A stretch of 10,222 bases of DNA from Fimenecus sp963624605 (GTDB taxonomy: Bacteria; Bacillota; Clostridia; Oscillospirales; Acutalibacteraceae): NCBI GenBank assembly GCA_963624605.1, contig CAVFQD010000062.1, positions 1-10,222 of the forward strand. Reading direction: 5' to 3'. Below the pieces are notes generated by a model. The model ran no database searches, had not been told where the DNA came from, and saw nothing but the letters and a program-made list of their open reading frames with translations. Of the stretch, positions 1-6,330 are shown piece after piece. Every line of letters starts with the position of its first letter. Within the stretch, counting starts at the first letter, position 1. Both the position numbers and the translations under genes were made by a program.

Positions 1-339
1 GCTCTTACAGTTCTTGAGCTTTCAGAGCTCGTACACGCAGTTGAGGACGAATTCGGCGTATCTGCCGCAGCAGCAGTAGCAGTTGCAGCTCCCGCAGCAG
101 GCGACGGCGCAGCAGCAGCTGAGGAGAAGACAGAATTCGATGTTGAGCTTACAGAAGTAGGCGCTGAGAAGATTAAGGTTATCAAGGCAGTTCGTGAAAT
201 CACAGGTCTCGGTCTTGCTGAAGCTAAGGCTATGGTTGACGGCGCTCCCAAGGTAATCAAGGAAGCTGCTTCTAAGGATGACGCTGAAGCTGCAAAGGCT
301 AAGCTCGAAGAAGTCGGCGCTAAAGTTACTCTTAAGTAA
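1..339 (+). CDS. rplL: Ribosomal protein L7/L12 (bL12), 5' end cut by the window
   Basis: The open frame runs from base 1 and ends with a TAA at 337-339, giving 112 residues. The family is usually about 120-125 residues, so roughly the first ten are missing. The N-terminal dimerisation region is visible (LELSELVHAVEDEFGV), followed by an Ala-rich hinge with the stretch AAAAVAVAAPAAG. The C-terminal factor-binding domain carries the hallmark run KVIKAVREITGLGLAEAKAMV and ends VGAKVTLK. L7/L12 forms the flexible stalk of the 50S subunit, which recruits EF-Tu, EF-G and other GTPase factors. Codon use is strongly biased (GCT, GTT, CTT, AAG), as expected for a very highly expressed gene. rplJ would normally lie just upstream, outside the window. 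A strong terminator follows, and the usual downstream rpoB is not present. Confidence 0.97.
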   Translation, partial: ALTVLELSELVHAVEDEFGVSAAAAVAVAAPAAGDGAAAAEEKTEFDVELTEVGAEKIKVIKAVREITGLGLAEAKAMVDGAPKVIKEAASKDDAEAAKAKLEEVGAKVTLK

Positions 340-358
340 TTTTAATTTACCGAATTTC

Positions 359-397
359 AAATCCCCGTTTTTCTTTTCGGAAGAACGGGGATTTTTT
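359..397 (+). terminator. Intrinsic terminator after rplL
   Basis: AAATCCCCGTT at 359-369 is an exact inverted repeat of AACGGGGATTT at 384-394. The inner bases add CTT/AAG around a TTCGG loop. The hairpin runs into T392-T397. It lies 20 nt after the rplL stop and separates the ribosomal operon from the next promoter. Confidence 0.92.
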
Positions 398-409
398 CTG
401 CTGTTTTGT

Positions 410-438
410 TTGATATAATTCCGCAAGTGTGATATTAT
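410..438 (+). promoter_or_regulatory. Sigma-A-type promoter for the redox protein/glycosidase operon
   Basis: A -35 box TTGATA (410-415) and a -10 box TATTAT (433-438) are separated by 17 bp. The -10 is preceded by TG one base upstream (430-431), an extended -10. Transcription would begin near 445. That is downstream of an alternative in-frame start at 429, so the promoter supports ATG 468 as the true start. A second TATAAT lies at 414-419 but has no matching -35. Confidence 0.7.
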
Positions 439-467
439 ATAAGACAGTGAAATTCGGAGGCGATACT

Positions 468-932
468 ATGTCAAAACATTCCGACAGAGCGCTTGAGCTC
501 TTCAAACAGGGGTATAACTGCTCGCAGGCTGTTTTCTGCGCTTTTTGCGATGAATTCGATATGGACGAGGAGACTGCATTTAGGGTTTCCGCAGGTCTCG
601 GCGGAGGCGTAGGCAGAATGAGAGAGGTCTGCGGCACTGTAACAGGTGCGGCTCTTGTTGCGGGTATGCTTTACGGCGCTACCGACGGTAAGGACTCGCA
701 AAAGAAAGCCGAAACCTATGAAAAGGTTCGGGAGATTGCCGACGAATTCAGAAAGGACAACCCGTCTATAATCTGCCGTGAGCTTTTAGGGCTTACCAAG
801 GAAGCGCAGGCAAAGGAAACGGCAACTCCCGAGGCGAGAACGGAACACTATTACAAAAAGCGTCCCTGCTCGGAGCTTGTTGAGAATATGGCAAAAATAA
901 TTGACGAAAAATTTTTCGGAGCGGAAGATTAA
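468..932 (+). CDS. C_GCAxxG_C_C family redox-type cysteine protein
   Basis: The product is 154 residues. The ATG at 468 is preceded by CGGAGG (455-460). A longer frame to 429 is rejected because the likely transcript starts near 445. The conserved cysteines of this family are visible: GYNCSQAV (C18), the glycine-rich GLGGGVGRMREVCGTVTGA (C55), C103 in IICRELLG and C134 in RPCSELV. There is no signal peptide or membrane segment, so it should be cytoplasmic. Family members are small redox-active-disulfide or metal-linked proteins, common in anaerobic Firmicutes, and their biochemical role is not settled. The glycosidase start follows only 3 nt after this stop, so the two are almost certainly co-transcribed. 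The family call is secure; the function and its link to the sugar enzyme are unknown. Confidence 0.9.
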   Translation: MSKHSDRALELFKQGYNCSQAVFCAFCDEFDMDEETAFRVSAGLGGGVGRMREVCGTVTGAALVAGMLYGATDGKDSQKKAETYEKVREIADEFRKDNPSIICRELLGLTKEAQAKETATPEARTEHYYKKRPCSELVENMAKIIDEKFFGAED

Positions 933-935
933 CCT

Positions 936-3632
936 ATGACTTACATTAAAAACGACGGCAAAAACGCCGTTATCGGAAATGAATATATCGAGAGGAGCTT
1001 TTCTGTTGAAAACGGCAGACTCTTGCCCGACGCAATCACGAACAAAAGGCTTAAAGAGCCCGCACCGTTTGTTTCGGGAAGCGGAAGCGAGGAATTTGCG
1101 GTAACCTTCTTAAAAAGGTTCGGAAAATTCGAGTTGAAGGCGTCAATGCTGACTCTCGACAAGGTGAACTCACATAAAAAAGAGGACTCCTCAATTCTTG
1201 AATTTGTTTTCAAGCCTGCGATTTACCGAAATACAACAATAAATTTCCGTTTGGTATATAAGCTCGGGAACGATGATTTCTTTATGAAAAAGCAGCTTTG
1301 TTTTTCGGCTTCGGGCGACCTCAATCTGCGTATTGATACCGTTGACACCGAGCTTTTAAGCCTTTCGGACGGCGTCGTGCAGAAATGGACGCATCCCGAA
1401 ATGGATAAGGCGTTCATCGACGGCTTCCACGCTTCGCTCGGCCAGCCCGTTTATATCAACGGTATGTTCACAGGCTCGGAATTCCCGATGAACGACAACA
1501 ACATAGTTGAAAACACATTGCGGCTTCGTTATTACAGCGGAAAAAGCCTTTCAAAAATCCTTGACGGCAAAAAGGAGCACTCGTTCCACAAATCGGTTTT
1601 CGGCAGTGCACAGACAATGTCGTTCGATGTTATAAGGGCTGATTTTCTTGAATATATCAAGACCGTTTCGCAGAAAACATATCTTCGTACTCAGTACAAT
1701 TCATGGTACGACCATATGCTCAACATCACCGAGGAAAACATCACGGGCTCTTTTTATCAGATTGAAAAGGGCTTGACGCAGAATTTTGTAAAACCGCTCG
1801 ACGCCTATGTTGTCGATGACGGCTGGACCGATTACGAAAGCGACTTCTGGTGCTTCAACAAGAAATTCCCGCACGAGCTTTACAATTCCTCACGCCTTGC
1901 GAATAATTTTTCCTCGCATTTCGGACTTTGGCTCGGACCGAGGGGAGGATATAACTATAACAGACCGTTTGCGAAACGAATGCAAAAGCACGGCAAGGGC
2001 GGATACAACAGAAGATCATACGATATCTGCATTGCGGACGAAAAGTATGTGCGTAATATTGAGCTGCTTTTCCTTGACTATATGAACCGTTTCGACATAG
2101 ACTATTGGAAGCTTGACGGCTTTATGCTCAAGCCCTGCCGCAATAAGAGACACGGACATCCGACAGGCGGCTATAAGGATATGTATGTTATGACCGACGC
2201 GTGGGAAAAGTGGATTGCTATTTTCCGTGATATGCGTAAATTCAGGGCGGAGCAGGGCAAGGAGCTTTGGATAAACCTTACCTGTTATGCAGTCCCGAGT
2301 CCTTGGTTCCTGCGCTATGTTAACAGCGTGTGGATGCAGAACAGCGGCGACATCGGCTTTACGGACAAGTCATTGAGCGGCGAGGACTTAAACGGTAAGG
2401 ATTATGACCGAATGCTCACATACAGGGACGCCCTTTATTACGACTTCCATAAAATCAGACAGTATCAGTTCCCGAACTCCAATATGTACAACCATGAGCC
2501 CATCTACGGTCACACCGCAAAGGTGAAAATGACCGACGACGAGTATCGCAAGTATATGTATATGATTTCTTCAAGGGGTACTGCGTTCTGGGAGCTCTAT
2601 TACAGCTTTGACCTTTTCAATGACAGTATGTGGCGTATCAATGCGGATGTGCTGAAGTTTGTCCGTGAAAACTTTGAAACGCTCAGGAATTCAAAGCTTA
2701 TCGGCGAAAGAGCCGATTCGGGAAAGATTTACGGCTACAGTGCGTGGAACGGAAACGAGGGCATTATTTCGCTTCGCAATCCGTCTGATAAGCCGCAGAA
2801 AATTTCCGTAAAGCTCGAAAAGGAGATAGGCGTAAACGAAAGTGTAAAAAATCTTACACGCATAAATGTAATTCCTTATAAAACCGAAAGGTGCGAAAGG
2901 AAGTATTCGTTCGGCGATACCCTTGACGCAGAGCTTTCGGCGCATGAGATTGTAATATACAAGTTCGGCGGCGAAAAAACTACCGCTCCCGTGTTAAAGC
3001 GTGCCAAGTTTGAAACCGAAAACACGGCGGTATTCTCCTTCGACAGGCACATTGTCCTTGATGAAAACAGCTTTACCTATATGGGCAAGTCTGTAAAGGC
3101 TGAGCTGCTTGCCGATTACAGCGAGGTGCTTTTGACCTTTGACAACGCACAGGCAGGCTCAAAATACACAGTCGAATACAGCGTGCGTGACCTCTACGGC
3201 AACCGCCTCAATTCAAAGAAAGCTCTTGTCTGTTACAAGGACGGACTTCTGTATTCCGACAGGGAAGCTCCCTGTGAAATTGAGGATGACTTTACTCTTA
3301 CAATGACTGTGAACACCGCAACCAAGGAAACGCTTTTGTTCTCGCAGGGCAATTCGCTTGCGGTTTCGCTTATAAACGGCAATGTCCGCTTTAACTGCTG
3401 TTCGTTAAAATGCGTCGGTAACACCGACATCTGCAACACGGGCGACAGAAAAATTACCCTTGTCAGGGAAAAGAACGCAATGCTCAAGGTTTATATCGAC
3501 GGAGTACTCGACGCCTCGCATTACGATGAGCGCGTCGGAAATATGATAATCCCAAAAGCCGACATCAAGCTTTCAACCTCGGTAAAGGGCTTCGAGGTGC
3601 GCAACAAAGCACTTGCGTTTGACGAGGTTTGA
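936..3632 (+). CDS. Clan GH-D (GH36-like) glycoside hydrolase, probable alpha-galactosidase-type, with C-terminal LamG-like domain
   Basis: The product is 898 residues with no signal peptide, so it is probably cytoplasmic. Residues about 1-230 are beta-rich, as in the N-terminal supersandwich of GH36. The catalytic barrel spans about 240-560. It contains AYVVDDGW (D294/D295), HFGLWLGPRGG (compare FGLWFEPE in GH36), DYWKLDGF with D394 as candidate nucleophile, and WMQNSGDIGF with D472 as candidate acid/base. A C-terminal beta domain follows to about 680. An Ig-like region lies at about 682-766 (YTVEYSVRDLYGNRL) and a LamG/concanavalin-like region at about 770-895 (KITLVREKNAMLKVYIDGVL). GH36 enzymes release alpha-galactose or alpha-GalNAc from oligosaccharides. 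The motifs are diverged from textbook GH36, so exact family and substrate are uncertain. It starts 3 nt after the cysteine protein, with a modest ribosome-binding site (GGAAG at 923-927). Confidence 0.75.
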   Translation: MTYIKNDGKNAVIGNEYIERSFSVENGRLLPDAITNKRLKEPAPFVSGSGSEEFAVTFLKRFGKFELKASMLTLDKVNSHKKEDSSILEFVFKPAIYRNTTINFRLVYKLGNDDFFMKKQLCFSASGDLNLRIDTVDTELLSLSDGVVQKWTHPEMDKAFIDGFHASLGQPVYINGMFTGSEFPMNDNNIVENTLRLRYYSGKSLSKILDGKKEHSFHKSVFGSAQTMSFDVIRADFLEYIKTVSQKTYLRTQYNSWYDHMLNITEENITGSFYQIEKGLTQNFVKPLDAYVVDDGWTDYESDFWCFNKKFPHELYNSSRLANNFSSHFGLWLGPRGGYNYNRPFAKRMQKHGKGGYNRRSYDICIADEKYVRNIELLFLDYMNRFDIDYWKLDGFMLKPCRNKRHGHPTGGYKDMYVMTDAWEKWIAIFRDMRKFRAEQGKELWINLTCYAVPSPWFLRYVNSVWMQNSGDIGFTDKSLSGEDLNGKDYDRMLTYRDALYYDFHKIRQYQFPNSNMYNHEPIYGHTAKVKMTDDEYRKYMYMISSRGTAFWELYYSFDLFNDSMWRINADVLKFVRENFETLRNSKLIGERADSGKIYGYSAWNGNEGIISLRNPSDKPQKISVKLEKEIGVNESVKNLTRINVIPYKTERCERKYSFGDTLDAELSAHEIVIYKFGGEKTTAPVLKRAKFETENTAVFSFDRHIVLDENSFTYMGKSVKAELLADYSEVLLTFDNAQAGSKYTVEYSVRDLYGNRLNSKKALVCYKDGLLYSDREAPCEIEDDFTLTMTVNTATKETLLFSQGNSLAVSLINGNVRFNCCSLKCVGNTDICNTGDRKITLVREKNAMLKVYIDGVLDASHYDERVGNMIIPKADIKLSTSVKGFEVRNKALAFDEV

Positions 3633-3641
3633 TTGTATAAT
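3613..3641 (+). promoter_or_regulatory. Possible promoter for the glycosyltransferase gene
   Basis: A perfect -10 TATAAT (3636-3641) lies 17 bp after TTGCGT (3613-3618), which matches the -35 consensus only in TTG. It overlaps the end of the glycosidase gene. No terminator separates the two genes, so read-through from upstream is equally possible. Confidence 0.35.
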
Positions 3642-3677
3642 TAAATGATAAGATGCGTTTCGGAAAGGAGAGAATGT

Positions 3678-4649
3678 ATGAAAACACTTGAGCTTATAGT
3701 TCCGTGCTATAACGAAGAAGCGGTTCTGAATGTGTTTTATACAACCGTCTCTCCGATATTAAAAGGACTTAACGGAATAAACGCCTCTTTCATTTTTGTA
3801 GATGACGGAAGCCGTGACGGCACGGCGGAAATTATAAAAAATCTTGCCGAAAATGACAAAAGCGTGAAATACATCTCCTTTTCAAGGAATTTCGGTAAGG
3901 AGGCGGCAATGCTCGCAGGGCTTAAAATGTCCTCCGCCGATTTGGTGGGGATTATCGACGCCGACTTGCAGCATTCTCCCGAGCTTATCCCAAGTATGGT
4001 CAAAAGCGTTACCGAAGAAGGCTTTGACATAGCCGCCGCAAGGCGCACCGACCGAAAGGGCGAGGCAAAGCTAAAAAGCGCATTTTCGAGGAGCTTTTAC
4101 AAGCTTATCAATCGCATTTCGGACGCCAACATCGAGGAGGGCGCACAGGATTACCGCATTATGACCCGAAAGGTTGTGAATGCAATACTCTCAATGCCCG
4201 AATACAATCGCTTTTCAAAGGGTATATTCAGCTGGGTGGGCTTTAAGACAAAGTGGTTTGAGCACGAAAACCGCGAGCGTGCGGCAGGCAAGACCAAGTG
4301 GTCGTTCTGGAAGCTGTTCGCGTACGCTGTTGACGGCATAATCGGCTTCTCCACCGCTCCGATGAAAATTTCGCTTTTCTGCGGAATAGCAACGAGTATG
4401 GCGGGCTTTATCTATGCGCTTTATACGATAGTAAAAACCCTTTGCTTCGGACCCGATGTAAAAGGCTACCCGTCGCTTGTTTGCTCGATTTTAATAATCG
4501 GCGGGCTTATTTTAATCTCAATGGGCGTAGTCGGCGAGTATATTTCAAGGATTTATCTTGAGGTTAAAAACAGACCGAACTACATCATCAACGAAACCAA
4601 TATATTACCCGAGACCGTTGATAAATCAGCAGATTCGGGCAACAAATAA
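3678..4649 (+). CDS. GT2 family polyprenyl-phosphate glycosyltransferase (GtrB/DPM1-like)
   Basis: The product is 323 residues. ATG 3678 is chosen because AAAGGAG (3664-3670) sits 7 nt upstream; an in-frame ATG at 3645 has no such site. It has an N-terminal GT-A fold with VPCYNEE (8-14), FVDDGSRDGT (40-49), FSRNFGKEAA (68-77) and the metal-binding DAD (D94, D96) followed by LQHSPE. GAQDYRIM further on is also typical. Two membrane helices follow, at about 229-255 and 264-290, then a short basic tail. Relatives move a sugar from a nucleotide donor to undecaprenyl phosphate at the inner face of the membrane, for later decoration of cell-wall or surface polymers. The usual small GtrA-type flippase partner is not adjacent. 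Sugar and acceptor cannot be told from sequence. It is probably co-transcribed with the DUF1858 gene, 26 nt downstream. Confidence 0.9.
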   Translation: MKTLELIVPCYNEEAVLNVFYTTVSPILKGLNGINASFIFVDDGSRDGTAEIIKNLAENDKSVKYISFSRNFGKEAAMLAGLKMSSADLVGIIDADLQHSPELIPSMVKSVTEEGFDIAAARRTDRKGEAKLKSAFSRSFYKLINRISDANIEEGAQDYRIMTRKVVNAILSMPEYNRFSKGIFSWVGFKTKWFEHENRERAAGKTKWSFWKLFAYAVDGIIGFSTAPMKISLFCGIATSMAGFIYALYTIVKTLCFGPDVKGYPSLVCSILIIGGLILISMGVVGEYISRIYLEVKNRPNYIINETNILPETVDKSADSGNK

Positions 4650-4675
4650 TATAAAGTCAACGGAGGTAGAAAACA

Positions 4676-4879
4676 ATGACTTCAATAACAAAGGATATGA
4701 CAATCGGCGACATCCTTGACGCTGAAAGGGAAACCGTTCCTTTCTTCCTTGAGATGGGAATGCATTGCCTCGGATGCCCCGCTTCAAGAGGCGAAACCGT
4801 TGAGGAGGCTTGTGCCGTTCACGGAGTTGATGCGGACGAGCTTGTTAAAAAAATCAACGATTTCCTTGCAAGCAAATAA
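4676..4879 (+). CDS. DUF1858 redox-disulfide domain protein
   Basis: This is a complete 67-residue protein with a strong ribosome-binding site, GGAGG (4662-4666), 9 nt before the ATG. It is essentially one DUF1858 domain, also called the hybrid-cluster-protein-associated redox disulfide domain. The visible features are TIGDILDAER near the N terminus, the diagnostic MGMHCLGCPAS with C31-x-x-C34, then GETVEEAC with a third cysteine, and a helical end. It has no signal peptide or membrane segment. Such proteins occur alone or fused to redox enzymes in anaerobes; the CxxC suggests disulfide or metal chemistry, but no specific reaction is established. It is the last gene before a terminator and is probably co-transcribed with the glycosyltransferase. 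The family call is firm, the function open. Confidence 0.92.
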   Translation: MTSITKDMTIGDILDAERETVPFFLEMGMHCLGCPASRGETVEEACAVHGVDADELVKKINDFLASK

Positions 4880-4888
4880 AGAAAGCGG

Positions 4889-4932
4889 CGGGGTCGGTTG
4901 AGTGTTTAACTCTGCCAGCCCCGTGTTTTTTT
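4889..4932 (+). terminator. Hairpin terminator between the DUF1858 gene and trmK
   Basis: CGGGG (4889-4893) pairs with CCCCG (4919-4923). After a short imperfect stretch an inner stem forms, GAGT (4900-4903) with ACTC (4909-4912), around GTTTA. T4926-T4932 follow the stem. The U-tract ends 4 nt before the trmK start codon, so trmK needs read-through or an unusual start of its own. Confidence 0.8.
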
Positions 4933-4936
4933 GATT

Positions 4937-5605
4937 ATGATTAAATTGACACCGAGACTTGCCGCCGTGGCGGATACGGTAAATAAATGCGACTGCTTCC
5001 TTGATGTGGGAACCGACCATGCGTATCTTCCGGCGTACATAGTCGAAAACAAAATTTCAAACAGGGCGATTGCCTCCGACATAAACCCGAATCCGCTCAA
5101 AAACGCACAAAAAACGCTTGAAGAATACGGTATGTACGGAAAAATCGAATTGCGCCTTTCCGCAGGCTTCGAAAACATAAAACCCCGTGAGGCACAGGAA
5201 ATAGCCGTCTGCGGTATGGGCGGAATTATGATTGCGGATATGATAAACGCAACCGATTGGCTGAAGGACGGAAATATCCACCTTATTTTACAGCCTATGA
5301 CGCATTTTGAAGATGTGCGGCATGCGCTTTTTGACAACGGCTTTTCAATAGATACCGAAAAAACCGTCTGTGAGGACAGGCATATTTATCTTGTTGTTTC
5401 GGCAAGATATACGGGCGAAAAATCGGAGCACGAGCCGTATGAATATTATGTCGGAAATCTGCCGAAATCGGACGGAGAAACCGACAAAAGGTTTGTGGAA
5501 AAGGTATTGAAGAGCCTTTACAACAAATACAACGGCACAAAGGACGAAAAAACTCTTGAACTGATAAGGAGTATCGAAAATGCCCAAGGCAAAGGAAATA
5601 TATGA
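4937..5605 (+). CDS. trmK: tRNA (adenine-22-N1)-methyltransferase
   Basis: The product is 222 residues, close to the usual 220-240. It starts MIKLTPRLAAVA, like Bacillus subtilis TrmK, which supports ATG 4937 over an in-frame TTG at 4931. The S-adenosylmethionine-binding motif I is FLDVGTDHAYLP (D23 to P32), followed by IASDINPNPL. The family signature VCGMGGIMIADM (C92 to G96) and LILQPM come next. The helical C-terminal tail is typical. The enzyme methylates N1 of A22 in the D-loop of bacterial tRNAs. No Shine-Dalgarno sequence is seen, because the preceding bases are the U-tract of a terminator. The NIF3-family gene overlaps its last 26 nt, the common TrmK-NIF3 arrangement in Firmicutes. 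Confidence 0.93.
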   Translation: MIKLTPRLAAVADTVNKCDCFLDVGTDHAYLPAYIVENKISNRAIASDINPNPLKNAQKTLEEYGMYGKIELRLSAGFENIKPREAQEIAVCGMGGIMIADMINATDWLKDGNIHLILQPMTHFEDVRHALFDNGFSIDTEKTVCEDRHIYLVVSARYTGEKSEHEPYEYYVGNLPKSDGETDKRFVEKVLKSLYNKYNGTKDEKTLELIRSIENAQGKGNI

Positions 5606-6323
5606 ATACATTGACAGCTTTGCCCCGTTCTCCGCACAGGAGGAGTGGGACAACAGCGGTTTTCTCATAGGCGACGAAAACAAAGAGGTTACAAAGGTGT
5701 TGATGGCTCTCGACTGTACGAACGAGGTGCTGGAAACCGCAAAAGATACGGGCTGTGAGCTTGTCATTACGCACCATCCGATAATTTTCGGCGCAATAAA
5801 GCAGGTAAAGTGCGGCAGTGAGGTCTACACCGCAGTCAATAACGGACTTTCCGTTATATGCGCTCACACTTCGTACGATGTGGCTTCGGGCGGCGTCAGC
5901 GACATTTTGGCAAACACGCTTTCGGCGAAAAACACAACCAAATCTCCCTCGGGCATACTCACTTTAGGCGAGGTCGAAAAAACCACAGTCGGCGAATTTG
6001 CGGAATTTGTCAAAAATACGCTTTCGGCAAATGTCAGAGCCTGCCTTACGGATAAAGCCGTATCAAAGGTTGCCTTTTGCGGCGGTGCGGGCAGCGATTA
6101 CCTCTGCGAAGCCAAGGAAACGGGCTGCGATTTGCTTGTTACGGGAGACGCGGGTCACCACGACTTCCTTGACGCGGTAGCTTTAGGCATAGGACTTATA
6201 GCCGCAGGACATTTTGAAACCGAAGCAATTTCCGTAAAACCGCTTTGCGATAAGCTTCAAAAGAAATTTGAAAATGTAAAATTCACGGTGTTTGAACAGA
6301 AAACACCGATAACTTATATCTGA
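5580..6323 (+). CDS. NIF3 family dinuclear metal-binding protein
   Basis: The product is 247 residues, the size of the short bacterial form (YbgI-like), without the extra middle domain of Bacillus YqfO. The start is set by AAGGAG (5566-5571), 8 nt before the ATG, inside the end of trmK. The metal-site motifs are present: VITHHP (H65, H66), CAHTSYD (H96, D100) and GHFETE (H211, E215). EEWDNSGFLIGD near the N terminus and LLVTGDAGHHDFLDA are also typical. Family members form hexameric toroids with a two-metal centre. They are often labelled GTP cyclohydrolase I type 2 homologues, but their cellular reaction is unproven. It sits between trmK (26-nt overlap) and rqcH (7-nt gap), so all three should be one transcript. 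Confidence 0.94.
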   Translation: MPKAKEIYEYIDSFAPFSAQEEWDNSGFLIGDENKEVTKVLMALDCTNEVLETAKDTGCELVITHHPIIFGAIKQVKCGSEVYTAVNNGLSVICAHTSYDVASGGVSDILANTLSAKNTTKSPSGILTLGEVEKTTVGEFAEFVKNTLSANVRACLTDKAVSKVAFCGGAGSDYLCEAKETGCDLLVTGDAGHHDFLDAVALGIGLIAAGHFETEAISVKPLCDKLQKKFENVKFTVFEQKTPITYI

Positions 6324-6330
6324 GGAAAAT

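Noticed and set aside
22..426. Minus-strand open frame opposite rplL
   Set aside because: It is a shadow of the Ala-rich rplL codons, with a low-complexity Cys-rich translation that crosses the terminator.
429..467. An upstream in-frame start that would add 13 residues to the C_GCAxxG_C_C protein
   Set aside because: It lies within the predicted promoter, ahead of the likely transcription start, and has no ribosome-binding site. ATG 468 has CGGAGG at good spacing.
3645..3677. Longer start for the glycosyltransferase
   Set aside because: The added 11 residues precede a well-placed AAAGGAG and do not belong to the family's normal N terminus.
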